Below are positions 8,353 to 16,380 of a stretch of 64,000 nucleotides of DNA, piece by piece. Location: contig NZ_FWXV01000007.1 of the NCBI RefSeq assembly GCF_900176515.1, positions 1 to 64,000 of the forward strand, written 5' to 3'. Within the stretch, counting starts at the first letter, position 1; every line of letters starts with the position of its first letter. A model generated the notes under the pieces. It ran no database searches. It was not told the DNA's origin and saw only the letters and a program-made list of their open reading frames with translations. The position numbers and the translations under genes were made by a program. The DNA comes from Kibdelosporangium aridum (lineage in GTDB: Bacteria > Actinomycetota > Actinomycetes > Mycobacteriales > Pseudonocardiaceae).

Positions 8353-9332
8353 GCTGTCACCTTGATTCGCGGGTCGATGGCGGCATAGACCACGTCGACG
8401 ATGATGTTGGCGACCACGACGGCCGCTGACGCCAGCATCACCACGCCCATCATCATGGGCAGGTCGGAGGCGACCACCGAGTTGACCGCCAGCTGGCCGA
8501 CACCGACGAGGCTGAACGACGTCTCGGTGATGATCGCACCGGCGAACAGTCCGGCGATGTCCAGGCCGAGGATTGTCGCGATAGGACTCATCGCGCCGCG
8601 AAACGCGTGTTTGAAGTACACCTGCCCGGTGCTCAAGCCCTTCGCGCGCACAGTACGGATGAAGTCCTCGTTCAGCACGTCGACCATCGCCGAGCGAGTC
8701 AGGCGCGCGTAGTACGCCATGAAGATGAACGCCAGGCAGATCCACGGCAGGATCAACCCGCTCGCCCAGTCCAGCGGATTGTCGAAGAACGACACGTAAT
8801 GCGGACGTGGCAACAGATCCGTGCTGTAGACGAAGAGGTACAGCATGAACGGTGCCAGCACGTAGATCTGCATGGACCCGGCCAGCAACGCGAAGCCCAT
8901 GGCGAGCTTGTCGGCGAGTTTTCCCTTACGCAGCGCGGCAAGCATGCCAAGGCCGACACCGAGTACGAGGAACAGCACCACCGCGCCGATGGCCAGCGAC
9001 AGCGTCACCGGCAGGCGGTCGGCCACGGTGTCGAAGACCGGCTGCTTGTTGACGAACGAGTAGCCGAAACACGGCGCCTCGCACATCTGGTCACCGATCA
9101 TCCGGCCGGCGAAGATACCGCCGAGATAGAACAGGTACTGCTGCCAGATCGGCTGATCGAGGCCGAGACCGCGGCGGATCTCGTCCATCAGCGCGGGCGT
9201 GCAGACCTTCCCGCACGACAGTGCCGCCACCTCGTTGCCGGGCACGGCGAAGAAGAGCAGGAACGTGATGGCGCTGATCACCAGAAGGATCACGATGGCG
9301 CCGAGCACCCTGCGGACAAGGAAGACCAGCAT
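8349..9332 (-). CDS. Oligopeptide-type ABC transporter permease (DppB-like)
   Basis: 327 residues from ATG at 9332. The first membrane segment (VRRVLGAIVILLVISAITFLLFF) followed by a periplasmic loop with GLDQPIWQQY is typical of DppB/OppB/GsiC permeases. The cytoplasmic EAA-type coupling loop (VRAKGLSTGQVYFKHAFR) is present. Six membrane spans are expected. The extra external segment with Cys residues (LSCGKVC, MCEAPC) is somewhat longer than in DppB of enteric bacteria. It lies between the binding-protein gene and the ATPase genes in the same direction. Confidence 0.9.
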   Translation of the reverse strand: MLVFLVRRVLGAIVILLVISAITFLLFFAVPGNEVAALSCGKVCTPALMDEIRRGLGLDQPIWQQYLFYLGGIFAGRMIGDQMCEAPCFGYSFVNKQPVFDTVADRLPVTLSLAIGAVVLFLVLGVGLGMLAALRKGKLADKLAMGFALLAGSMQIYVLAPFMLYLFVYSTDLLPRPHYVSFFDNPLDWASGLILPWICLAFIFMAYYARLTRSAMVDVLNEDFIRTVRAKGLSTGQVYFKHAFRGAMSPIATILGLDIAGLFAGAIITETSFSLVGVGQLAVNSVVASDLPMMMGVVMLASAAVVVANIIVDVVYAAIDPRIKVTA

Positions 9333-9391
9333 CGAACGGGCATCTCCAGTGCGGGGGACGGACCTCGCGAAAGGCCCGTCCCCCAGCCGTG

Positions 9392-11158
9392 TCAGGACTT
9401 CAGGTAGAGGTTGGACAGGTTCATCACGGTGTGCCAGTCGAAGGACGCGCCACCGACGTTGGTGCCGAACTGGATCTGCCTGCGCGGGTACACGTACGGC
9501 ACCGCGGGCACGCTCTCCATGATCTTGCGGTCCAGCTTGTTGAACTCGGCACCCTGCTCGGCCGGATCGGTGATCTTCATGATCCGGTCGATCTCGGCGT
9601 TCACCTCGGGGTTGTTGAAGTGGGTGTTGTTCGGCCTGCCGTCACCGATCTTGCGGCCGTCGAACAGCTCCGGGTAGACCGTGACACCGGTCGGCCAGTC
9701 CGCCGCCCACGCCGACCAGTAGAAGTCCAGGTTGTTGTCCACCTTGTCGCGGGTGTCCAGGTAGGTCTTGGCCTGCATCGGGATCTTCTCGACCTTGAAG
9801 CCCGCCTTGGTCAGCGCGTCCGCGATCGCCAGCGCTTCCTTTTCACTGGTCGGGGTCTGGTTGTAGCCCAACGAGATGGAGTAGCCGAGCTTGCCCGCGT
9901 CGGTCAGCATCTGCTTGGCCTTCTCCGGGTTGCCCTTCGGGTCGACGTCGGTCACGCCCGGCAGGTCGTACTTCTGCCAGCCCAGTGTGCTCGGCGAACC
10001 CAGCGTGGTGGCGAAGTCACCCTGGTACGGGCCGCCCTTCTGCAGCCGTGCCTGCTCCTTCGGGAACGCCGTCAGCAGCGCCTTGCGCACGTTCAGGTCG
10101 GTGACCCTGGTGGTGTTGATCGCGTACAGGTCGACCTGTGTGGTCGGCTTGTCGATGATCTGCTGCTTGAGCTTCGGGTCGTTCATCACCTGCTCGAAGC
10201 GCTCCGGAGCGACCGTCTGGTAGAGCCCGGTGGAGTTCTTGTCGTCGCCTGCCGACGCGGACAGCCGGTCGGTGATCTCCGCGGGCAGCGGGCCGAACTG
10301 GAACGTGTAGCTGTCGGCGTACTGGTGGCGGATCGAGTCGGTGTTCGGATCCCAGTTCTCGTTGCGCACCAGCTTCAGGCTCTTGTCGACCTCGTGCGAG
10401 GCGATCTTGTACGGACCCGAGGTGATCGGCGAGGAGTCCATCGCCTCCTTGGTGTCCTTGGCCTGGGGCACCGGTGCGGTGGCGCCGAGCGCCGCGGCGA
10501 ACGGGAAGTCCGGGCGCGGCTGGGAGAACTTGAAGATGACGGTCTTGTCGTCGGGGGCTTCGACCTTGTCGTTGGACAGCTCACCGCCCTCGTACGGACC
10601 CGCGTAGAACTTGCTCGGGTCCTCGCTGTCGGCCAGCCAGGTCTGGATGTACTGGAAACCACGGGCGTACAGCGACGAGAACGACCGGGACACCGCGTAC
10701 TTGATGTCCTTGGCGACGATCGGCGTGCCGTCGGAGTACTTGATCCCGTCCTTCAGGGTGAACTTCCAGGTCTTGCCGCCGTCGGAGGTCTCGCCCGTGT
10801 TCGTGGCGAGGTCGCCGACCAGCGTGGTCTTGTCGCCGTCGATCCGGTACATGGTCAGCCTGCGGGAGATCATCTCGAGCACGCTGTTGTCCGGCGAGGC
10901 CTGCGACACGGCCGGGTCGTAGTGCGCCAAGTCCTGGCGCCACAGGACGTTGATGTTGCCGCCCTTGCGGGCGCCGGGCACCTCCGGCGCCGGGCCCTTG
11001 GACAGCGAGCCGTCCTTGTCCATCGAGACCTTGGCGACCTGGACCTGCGCCCGGTCCGGGTCCGTCGCGGTGTTCTGACCGCCGGCACTGCACCCGGAGG
11101 CGATCAGGACGGCACTCGTGGCGACTGCCGTCGCTACGAGGATCCTCTTGCGTTTCAC
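9392..11158 (-). CDS. Oligopeptide-type ABC transporter substrate-binding lipoprotein (DppA-like)
   Basis: 588 residues from a GTG at 11158. A lipoprotein signal ends at Cys23 (IASGC), so the protein is anchored outside the membrane. The rest has the large two-lobed fold of family 5 binding proteins, with the hallmark internal segment WKFTLKDGIKYSDGTPI near residue 130. These proteins bind peptides, nickel, glycosides or antibiotics; the ligand is not predictable by eye. It lies between the two permease genes, an order different from the textbook dppABCDF but still one transcriptional run. Confidence 0.9.
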   Translation of the reverse strand: MKRKRILVATAVATSAVLIASGCSAGGQNTATDPDRAQVQVAKVSMDKDGSLSKGPAPEVPGARKGGNINVLWRQDLAHYDPAVSQASPDNSVLEMISRRLTMYRIDGDKTTLVGDLATNTGETSDGGKTWKFTLKDGIKYSDGTPIVAKDIKYAVSRSFSSLYARGFQYIQTWLADSEDPSKFYAGPYEGGELSNDKVEAPDDKTVIFKFSQPRPDFPFAAALGATAPVPQAKDTKEAMDSSPITSGPYKIASHEVDKSLKLVRNENWDPNTDSIRHQYADSYTFQFGPLPAEITDRLSASAGDDKNSTGLYQTVAPERFEQVMNDPKLKQQIIDKPTTQVDLYAINTTRVTDLNVRKALLTAFPKEQARLQKGGPYQGDFATTLGSPSTLGWQKYDLPGVTDVDPKGNPEKAKQMLTDAGKLGYSISLGYNQTPTSEKEALAIADALTKAGFKVEKIPMQAKTYLDTRDKVDNNLDFYWSAWAADWPTGVTVYPELFDGRKIGDGRPNNTHFNNPEVNAEIDRIMKITDPAEQGAEFNKLDRKIMESVPAVPYVYPRRQIQFGTNVGGASFDWHTVMNLSNLYLKS

Positions 11159-11188
11159 TGTTTCTCCCTGTGTTTACCCCGGTGACGG

Positions 11189-12199
11189 CTAGCGGTGCGA
11201 CTTGGGGTCGAGTGCGTCCCTGACCGAATCCCCCAGCAGGTTGAAGGCGAGCACGAACACCAGCAGCGCCACACCGGGGAAGACCAGATATGTCGGCACG
11301 GTCTGGATGTACTCGGATCCGGTGTGGATCATCCGGCCCCAGTCCGGCGTCGGCTCGACCATTCCGACGCCCAAATAGGACAGTGCGGCCTCGGTGGTGA
11401 CCATCGCGGGCACGTCCAGCGTGACCACGACCAGGATCGGTGTGACCAGGTTGGGCAGCAGTTCCTTGAGCACGATCCGCCGCGAACTGGCGCCGGACAC
11501 CCGTGCCGCCTCGATGAACTCGCGTTCCCGCAACGAGAGGACCTGGCCGCGCAGCAACCGGGCCGACCGGGTCCAGTTGAACACCGAGAGCACGAGGATC
11601 AACGCGGTGGCCCGTAGCCAGACCGGCGCCTCCTTGCCCGGCGCGACGAACAACGCCAGCGCGACCGGCGTGAACGCGAGGAAGAACAGCGTCGACGGGA
11701 TGGCCAGCAGGGTGTCGATCACCCGGCCGATGAAGTAGTCGGCCCGGCCGCCGAGGTACCCGGCGGTGATGCCGATGATCACGCCGACCGCGGTGACGAT
11801 GAAGACCACGACGATGGCGATCAGCAGCGAGGTCCGGATGCCGTAGACCAGCTGCATGAAGACGTCCCTGCCGAGCTTGGGCTCAAGCCCGAGCCAGAAT
11901 TCTGAATCGATTCCGCCGTTGGGTTTCATCGGAATTCCGGTATCGCTGAGCAGGCCGGGCCGCTCCAGACCGTACTGGGTATAGGGGTCTTTTCCGTAGA
12001 GCCACGAGATCAGTGGCGCGCCAAGTCCGACCAGAAAGAAGAAAAGGACAACACACCCGGAGATCACCCCGGCCTTGTCCCTGCGGAAACGGCGCCACGC
12101 CAGCTGCCCCGGCGACCGGCCGACCGGAGGTTTCCGTCCACTCGACTGGACGGATGACGCGTCTGGTGACGCCAGCTCGGCCCCGAGCAGGTCGGCCAC
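11189..12199 (-). CDS. Oligopeptide-type ABC transporter permease (DppC-like)
   Basis: 336 residues from a GTG at 12199. A polar N-terminal stretch of about 40 residues with SPGQLAWRRFRRDKAG precedes the first membrane segment, as in DppC/OppC. The coupling loop with the EAA-like motif (FIEAARVSGASSRRIVLKEL) lies around residue 235, and the C-terminus has the typical GDSVRDALDPK. It is the first gene of the minus-strand operon dppC-dppA-dppB-dppD-dppF-like, so the promoter should lie in 12200-12446. Confidence 0.9.
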   Translation of the reverse strand: MADLLGAELASPDASSVQSSGRKPPVGRSPGQLAWRRFRRDKAGVISGCVVLFFFLVGLGAPLISWLYGKDPYTQYGLERPGLLSDTGIPMKPNGGIDSEFWLGLEPKLGRDVFMQLVYGIRTSLLIAIVVVFIVTAVGVIIGITAGYLGGRADYFIGRVIDTLLAIPSTLFFLAFTPVALALFVAPGKEAPVWLRATALILVLSVFNWTRSARLLRGQVLSLREREFIEAARVSGASSRRIVLKELLPNLVTPILVVVTLDVPAMVTTEAALSYLGVGMVEPTPDWGRMIHTGSEYIQTVPTYLVFPGVALLVFVLAFNLLGDSVRDALDPKSHR

Positions 12200-12308
12200 G
12201 TGCCCCCCGATTTCGAATAAAGACGAAAGGATTTCGGCGGAAATTTACGGTCCACCGCTTCGGGGAGTCAAGTCGCCCCCTGCGCCGAAAGAAAAGCGGC
12301 CGGACAGT

Positions 12309-12336
12309 GCCCGGCCTGACACGCTCGGTGCCGGGC
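12309..12336. promoter_or_regulatory. Inverted repeat in the divergent gap between the peptide transporter and the APC permease
   Basis: GCCCGGC (12309-12315) and GCCGGGC (12330-12336) are perfect 7-bp arms with a 14-base spacer. There is no T-run, so it is either a leader hairpin on the minus-strand transcript or a regulator site. Confidence 0.3.
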
Positions 12337-12385
12337 GATTGGTCCACTGTATCCAGACAAGTAGGGGTTGACCCGGATACCGCTG

Positions 12386-12399
12386 GTACGGCCCCGTAC
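12386..12399. promoter_or_regulatory. Palindrome upstream of the APC permease
   Basis: GTACGG-CC-CCGTAC is a perfect 6-bp inverted repeat with a 2-base centre, 48 bases before the permease ATG and just downstream of a TTGACC at 12368-12373 that could be a -35 element. An operator function is inferred from position only. Confidence 0.35.
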
Positions 12400-12446
12400 G
12401 GCATTCTGACGGCGCACATCCGTGGATCCACACAGGAGAACGGCAC

Positions 12447-14426
12447 ATGACCAGCGATTCCGACCTCGCAATTCCGGCAAAGGTGGCAAGTCCGGCCGCG
12501 GCCGCCCCGCCGAAGAAGCCGTTCGGACGCTGGCTGCTGGCGCACCGGGTCGGGCCAGTCGGACCGGAAAGCGGCGAGGAGCACGCGAAGCCGCAGTCGT
12601 GGTGGAAGGTCATGTGCCTGACCGGTGTCGACTACTTCTCCACACTGTCCTATTTGCCCGCGATCGCCGCACTCGCCGCTGGCGCGTTGTCGCCGTTGGC
12701 CACGCTGCTGATTGTCGCGTTGACGTTGCTGGGCATGTTGCCGATGTACCGCAGGGTGGCACGGGAGAGCCCGCACGGGCAGGGCTCTGTGGCAATGCTC
12801 GAGGACCTGCTGCCGTTCTGGCGCGGCAAGATCTTCGTCCTCGTGCTGCTGGGTTTCGTTGCCACGTCGTGGATCGTGACCATCACACTGTCCTCTGCGG
12901 ACGCGACCGTGCACTTGCTTGAAAACCCGATCACGCCAGGGTTCTTGCACGGACAGGAAGTCATCGTCACCGCGGTGCTGTTGCTGATCCTCGGCGGCGT
13001 GTTCCTGCTCGGGTTCAGCGAGGCGGTCGGCGTGGCCATCCCGCTGGTCGCGATCTTCCTGGCACTCAACGCGGTGATCGTCGGCGTGGGCTTCGCGGAC
13101 GTGTTGGCCAATCCCGAACTGATGTCCCGCTGGGTCGACCGGCTGACCGAGGGCGGCAGCGGGTTCTTCGACATCGCCGGACCTGCCGTGCTGGCGTTCC
13201 CGCTGCTGGTGCTCGGCCTGTCCGGGTTCGAGACCGGCGTGAGCATGATGCCGCTGGTCGCCGCGACCGGCAAAACCCCGCAAGAGCAGCTGGAATCGCG
13301 GATCCGCAACACCCGAAAACTGTTGATGTCGGCGGCGCTGATCATGTCGGTGTACCTGGTGGCGACCAGTTTCATCACCACGGTGCTGATCCCCGCCGAA
13401 CTGTTCCAGCCGGGCGGTGCCGCCAACGGCCGGGCGCTGGCGTACCTCGCACACGAGCAACTCGGCGAGGTCTTCGGCACGGTCTACGACATCAGCAGCA
13501 TCCTGATCCTGTGGTTCGCCGGTGCGTCGGCGATGGCGGGCCTGATCAACATCGTGCCGCGTTACCTGCCTTCGTACGGCATGGCGCCGGAATGGGGCCG
13601 CGCGGTTCGGCCAGTGGTGATGGTCTACACCGTGATCAGCATCCTGATTACGATCGCTTTCGGTGCCGACGTGAACGCACAAGCGGGCGCGTATGCCACC
13701 GGAATCCTCGCGATGATGGTCTCCGGCTCATTCGCGGTGACGATCTCAGCGCTGCGACGTAAACAACGGTGGGCGTCGGCCGGGTTCATCGTGCTGACGC
13801 TGGTTTTGTTGTACGCACTGGTTGAGAACGTCATCGAAAAGCCGGACGGTATCGCCATTTCGGCCGCGTTCATCGCCGGGATCGTGATCGTGTCGCTGAT
13901 CTCCCGGGTGACCAGGACAACGGAACTGCGCGCCGACCACATCGAATTCGACGAGGCGGCCCGCCGATTCGTCACCGATTCGCTGGCCAACGACAGCGAG
14001 CTGAACATCATCGCGAACAAGAAGCAGGCCGGGGACAGCGCCGAGTACCTGGCGAAAGAACGTGAGCAGCGCGGCCTCAACCCGGTCCCTGGCGCGGCGG
14101 ACGTGATTTTCCTTGAGATCGAGGTCACCGATCCCTCCGAGTTCAGCGGGGCACTGGAAGTTCGCGGCGTGGAGATCGACGGCCACCGAATCCTGCGCGT
14201 GCAGAGCACGGCCGTGCCCAACGCCATCGCCGCGATCCTGCTCGCCCTGCGCGACGCCACGGGCGTGCTGCCGCATTGCTACTTCGAGTGGTCGGAGGGC
14301 AGCCCGCTCGGCCACCTGTTCCGCTATCTGATCCTCGGCCAAGGCGACACGCCCCCGGTCGTCCGGGAGATCCTGCGTACCACCGAACCCGACCAGTCCC
14401 GCCGCCCCCGCATCCACGTCGGCTGA
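12447..14426 (+). CDS. APC-superfamily permease with a C-terminal cytoplasmic domain
   Basis: 659 residues from ATG at 12447, with AGGAGA eight bases upstream. After a Pro/Ala-rich N-terminus, about 12 hydrophobic segments run from residue 60 to 490. The segment WWKVMCLTGVDYFSTLSYLPA is the unwound first helix region typical of amino-acid/polyamine/organocation carriers. The last 170 residues are soluble, beginning with ELRADHIEFDE, and are conserved in this actinobacterial subgroup; they are probably a regulatory tail. The substrate is undetermined (amino acid or possibly potassium, since related long APC proteins include K+ carriers). It is a single gene divergent from the peptide transporter. 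Confidence 0.8.
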   Translation: MTSDSDLAIPAKVASPAAAAPPKKPFGRWLLAHRVGPVGPESGEEHAKPQSWWKVMCLTGVDYFSTLSYLPAIAALAAGALSPLATLLIVALTLLGMLPMYRRVARESPHGQGSVAMLEDLLPFWRGKIFVLVLLGFVATSWIVTITLSSADATVHLLENPITPGFLHGQEVIVTAVLLLILGGVFLLGFSEAVGVAIPLVAIFLALNAVIVGVGFADVLANPELMSRWVDRLTEGGSGFFDIAGPAVLAFPLLVLGLSGFETGVSMMPLVAATGKTPQEQLESRIRNTRKLLMSAALIMSVYLVATSFITTVLIPAELFQPGGAANGRALAYLAHEQLGEVFGTVYDISSILILWFAGASAMAGLINIVPRYLPSYGMAPEWGRAVRPVVMVYTVISILITIAFGADVNAQAGAYATGILAMMVSGSFAVTISALRRKQRWASAGFIVLTLVLLYALVENVIEKPDGIAISAAFIAGIVIVSLISRVTRTTELRADHIEFDEAARRFVTDSLANDSELNIIANKKQAGDSAEYLAKEREQRGLNPVPGAADVIFLEIEVTDPSEFSGALEVRGVEIDGHRILRVQSTAVPNAIAAILLALRDATGVLPHCYFEWSEGSPLGHLFRYLILGQGDTPPVVREILRTTEPDQSRRPRIHVG

Positions 14427-14433
14427 CCCCGCG

Positions 14434-14477
14434 GCGTGCCCACCGGCTCCGGCACCGTGCCGGAATGGTGGGCACGC
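14434..14477 (+). terminator. Stem-loop after the APC permease
   Basis: GCGTGCCCACC (14434-14444) and GGTGGGCACGC (14467-14477) are perfect 11-bp inverted arms starting eight bases after the stop codon, with a GC-rich loop that can form a second small stem. There is no T-tract, as is common for actinomycete terminators. Confidence 0.5.
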
Positions 14478-14587
14478 GCCGGCTCGCGGCAGCCTGCACG
14501 TAACCGGAACGCACACCTCCCGGTGCCGCAAAGTGCATCTCACCGTGCCGGAACGGTGGACACGCTGTGCCGGAACGGTGGACACGG
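14453..14587. repeat. Three copies of a short dyad repeat, CACCGT-N6-ACGGTG type
   Basis: Copies at 14453-14477, 14541-14565 and 14564-14587 share the core GTGCCGGAA(C/T)GGTGG(A/G)CAC; the last two are nearly tandem. Each core can pair CACCGT with ACGGTG (one mismatch in the first copy, an imperfect left arm in the third). The spacing is irregular and there are no unique spacers, so it is not a CRISPR. Confidence 0.5.
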
Positions 14588-14598
14588 CCGTCCTTGAC

Positions 14599-14614
14599 GT
14601 GCAATCGGTTGCAC
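14599..14614. promoter_or_regulatory. LacI-like operator candidate 1
   Basis: GTGCAATCGGTTGCAC: the arms GTGCAA/TTGCAC are perfect around a central TCGG. A TTGACG directly precedes it. It resembles the LacI-family palindrome with a central CG and is nearly the same as a second site 91 bases downstream. Confidence 0.45.
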
Positions 14615-14658
14615 CTGGTTGATTCTCGACAGGGTTTCGACAGCCCCGAAAGCAGGCG

Positions 14659-14687
14659 TTGACGGCCGTAGATGCTGCTCGTACGAT
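14659..14687 (+). promoter_or_regulatory. Sigma-70-type promoter of the NitT/TauT-type ABC operon
   Basis: TTGACG (14659-14664), a 17-base spacer and TACGAT (14682-14687) form a near-consensus promoter. The predicted start falls inside the palindrome at 14690-14701, about 30 bases before the ATG at 14724. Confidence 0.6.
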
Positions 14688-14689
14688 CA

Positions 14690-14701
14690 GCAATCGATTG
14701 C
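14690..14701. promoter_or_regulatory. LacI-like operator candidate 2 at the transcription start
   Basis: GCAATCGATTGC is a perfect 12-bp palindrome directly after the -10 element. Its core is the same as in the site at 14599-14614. A repressor bound here would block initiation; no LacI-family gene is in the window, so the regulator would be encoded elsewhere. Confidence 0.5.
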
Positions 14702-14723
14702 ATTGACGATCGCGGGAGCGGCG

Positions 14724-15572
14724 ATGACCCATGCAAAGGTGCAAGTGGTGGACGAGGCGATCGAGCGGGCGGACCAGCCGTTCATTTCAGCGCGGCACGT
14801 CACGGCTGGTTACGAGAACCGGCGCGACCACACGAGGCTGATCGCGCTGCGTGACGTCTCGCTGGATGTGGCCCGCGGTGAGTTCCTCGCGATCGTCGGG
14901 CCGTCCGGGTGCGGGAAGACCACGTTCATCAACATGATCGCGGGGTTCGTCCAGCCGCTCGAAGGCGAGATCACCGTTGACGGCGAACCTGTCACCGGGC
15001 CCGGGATGGACCGGGCGATGGTGTTCCAGGACTACGCCTTGCTGCCGTGGCGGACCGTGCAGCGCAACATCAGGTTCGCGATGGAGAACCGGCGTACCAA
15101 GCCGAGCAAGGCCGAGCAGGACGAACGGATCCGCAAGGCGATCGAGCTCGTCGGCCTGACCGGGTTCGAGAAGGCCTATCCGCACGAGCTCTCCGGCGGC
15201 ATGCGGCAACGCGTCGGCATCGCCCGCGCGTTGGTCACCGAACCGTCGGTGCTGCTGATGGACGAGCCGTTCGGCGCGGTCGACGCGATGACCCGGGAGG
15301 CCATGCAGGCCGAACTGGAGAAGATCATCGCGCAGACCGGGCAGACGGTCGTCTTCATCACGCACTCGATCGACGAGGCCGTGACGCTCGGCGACCGCGT
15401 TGTCGTCGTGTCGAGCAGGCCCGGCCGGATCAAGGAAATCGTGCCGGTCGACCTGCCCCGGCCCCGGATGGATTCCGACATCCGTGGCTCGCAGCGGTTC
15501 GCCGAGATCCGCGAGCACATCTGGTCCCTGCTGCAGAGCGAGGCCCTTGGCGCGAAGAGGGAGCACTCATGA
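14724..15572 (+). CDS. ABC transporter ATP-binding protein, NitT/TauT (SsuB/TauB) type
   Basis: 282 residues from ATG at 14724, with GGGAG ahead of it; an upstream in-frame start would overlap the promoter. It has Walker A GPSGCGKT, the Q-loop QDYALLPWRTV typical of nitrate/sulfonate/taurine importers, the signature LSGGMRQR, Walker B VLLMDEPFGAVD and the H-loop ITHSIDEA. It forms the energy module for the permease and binding protein that follow; the permease overlaps it by four bases. Confidence 0.9.
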   Translation: MTHAKVQVVDEAIERADQPFISARHVTAGYENRRDHTRLIALRDVSLDVARGEFLAIVGPSGCGKTTFINMIAGFVQPLEGEITVDGEPVTGPGMDRAMVFQDYALLPWRTVQRNIRFAMENRRTKPSKAEQDERIRKAIELVGLTGFEKAYPHELSGGMRQRVGIARALVTEPSVLLMDEPFGAVDAMTREAMQAELEKIIAQTGQTVVFITHSIDEAVTLGDRVVVVSSRPGRIKEIVPVDLPRPRMDSDIRGSQRFAEIREHIWSLLQSEALGAKREHS

Positions 15573-16363
15573 TCGAACAGATCAAGGTCTCGCGGTTCGC
15601 GCCCTTCCGCAACACCGCCATCACGCTGGTCAATCTCGGCGTGTTCTTCGTGCTGTGGGAACTCGTCGCGCGCGCCGAGGTGATCAACCCGCTGTTCTTC
15701 CCCAGGATCACCGACACGTTCGACGCGATGTACAACGGGTTCGCCACCGGGGTGATCTGGCCGCAGCTGAGCCACAGCCTGCAGAACTTCCTGATCGGCA
15801 TGCTCATCTCGGCGGCCATCGGCATCCCGGTCGGCCTGCTGATGGGCTCCAACAAGGTCGCCGACGTCATCCTTTCCCCCTACGTGTGGGCGATGACCTC
15901 GCTCCCCCGTGTCGCGTTCATCCCGTTGCTCATTCTGATCATGGGCTTCGGCAACGCCATGCAGCTGACAATCATCGTGCTGTCCGCGGTGTTCCCGATC
16001 ATGGTCAACTGCATGGCAGGCGTGAAAACCGTCGACCCATCGCTGCTGCGCGCCGGGCGCGCGTTCGGCGCCAACCGGATCCAGATGTACGGCAAGATCA
16101 TCCTGCCGTTCACGCTGCCGTTCGTCATCTCCGGCGTGAACCAGGGCATCGCACGTGGTCTCGTCGGCATGCTGATCGGCGAACTGCTCGGCGGCGGCGG
16201 GGAAGGTCTCGGCTTCCTGCTCGACCGCGCGGGTGAGCAGTTCGACGCGCCCATGTTGTACGCCACGTTGATCCTGCTCGCCGTCATGTCCGTCGGCCTG
16301 GTGCAGGGCATGCGCTGGCTCGAACGCCGTGCCGCTCCCTGGCGGGAATCGCCGGCCCGTTAA
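15569..16363 (+). CDS. ABC transporter permease, NitT/TauT (SsuC/TauC) type
   Basis: 264 residues; the ATG at 15569 overlaps the ATPase stop (ATGA). There are about six membrane segments and the coupling loop with AGRAFGANRIQMYGKIILP, as in binding-protein-dependent permeases of the nitrate/sulfonate/taurine group. It works as a homodimer with the adjacent ATPase. Confidence 0.88.
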   Translation: MIEQIKVSRFAPFRNTAITLVNLGVFFVLWELVARAEVINPLFFPRITDTFDAMYNGFATGVIWPQLSHSLQNFLIGMLISAAIGIPVGLLMGSNKVADVILSPYVWAMTSLPRVAFIPLLILIMGFGNAMQLTIIVLSAVFPIMVNCMAGVKTVDPSLLRAGRAFGANRIQMYGKIILPFTLPFVISGVNQGIARGLVGMLIGELLGGGGEGLGFLLDRAGEQFDAPMLYATLILLAVMSVGLVQGMRWLERRAAPWRESPAR

Positions 16364-16380
16364 CCCTCTAAAGGAGCTCG

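Noticed and set aside
9389..11185. 598-residue open frame on the plus strand
   Set aside because: It lies wholly antisense to the substrate-binding lipoprotein gene, has no ribosome binding site and is Arg/Val/Leu-biased as expected for a GC-rich shadow frame.
11883..13682. 599-residue open frame on the minus strand
   Set aside because: It crosses the promoter gap and runs antisense to the APC permease; its composition (Arg/Gln/His-rich) is that of an antisense frame.
14453..14587. CRISPR array
   Set aside because: Only three short repeats at irregular spacing, two of them overlapping, and no cas genes in the window.
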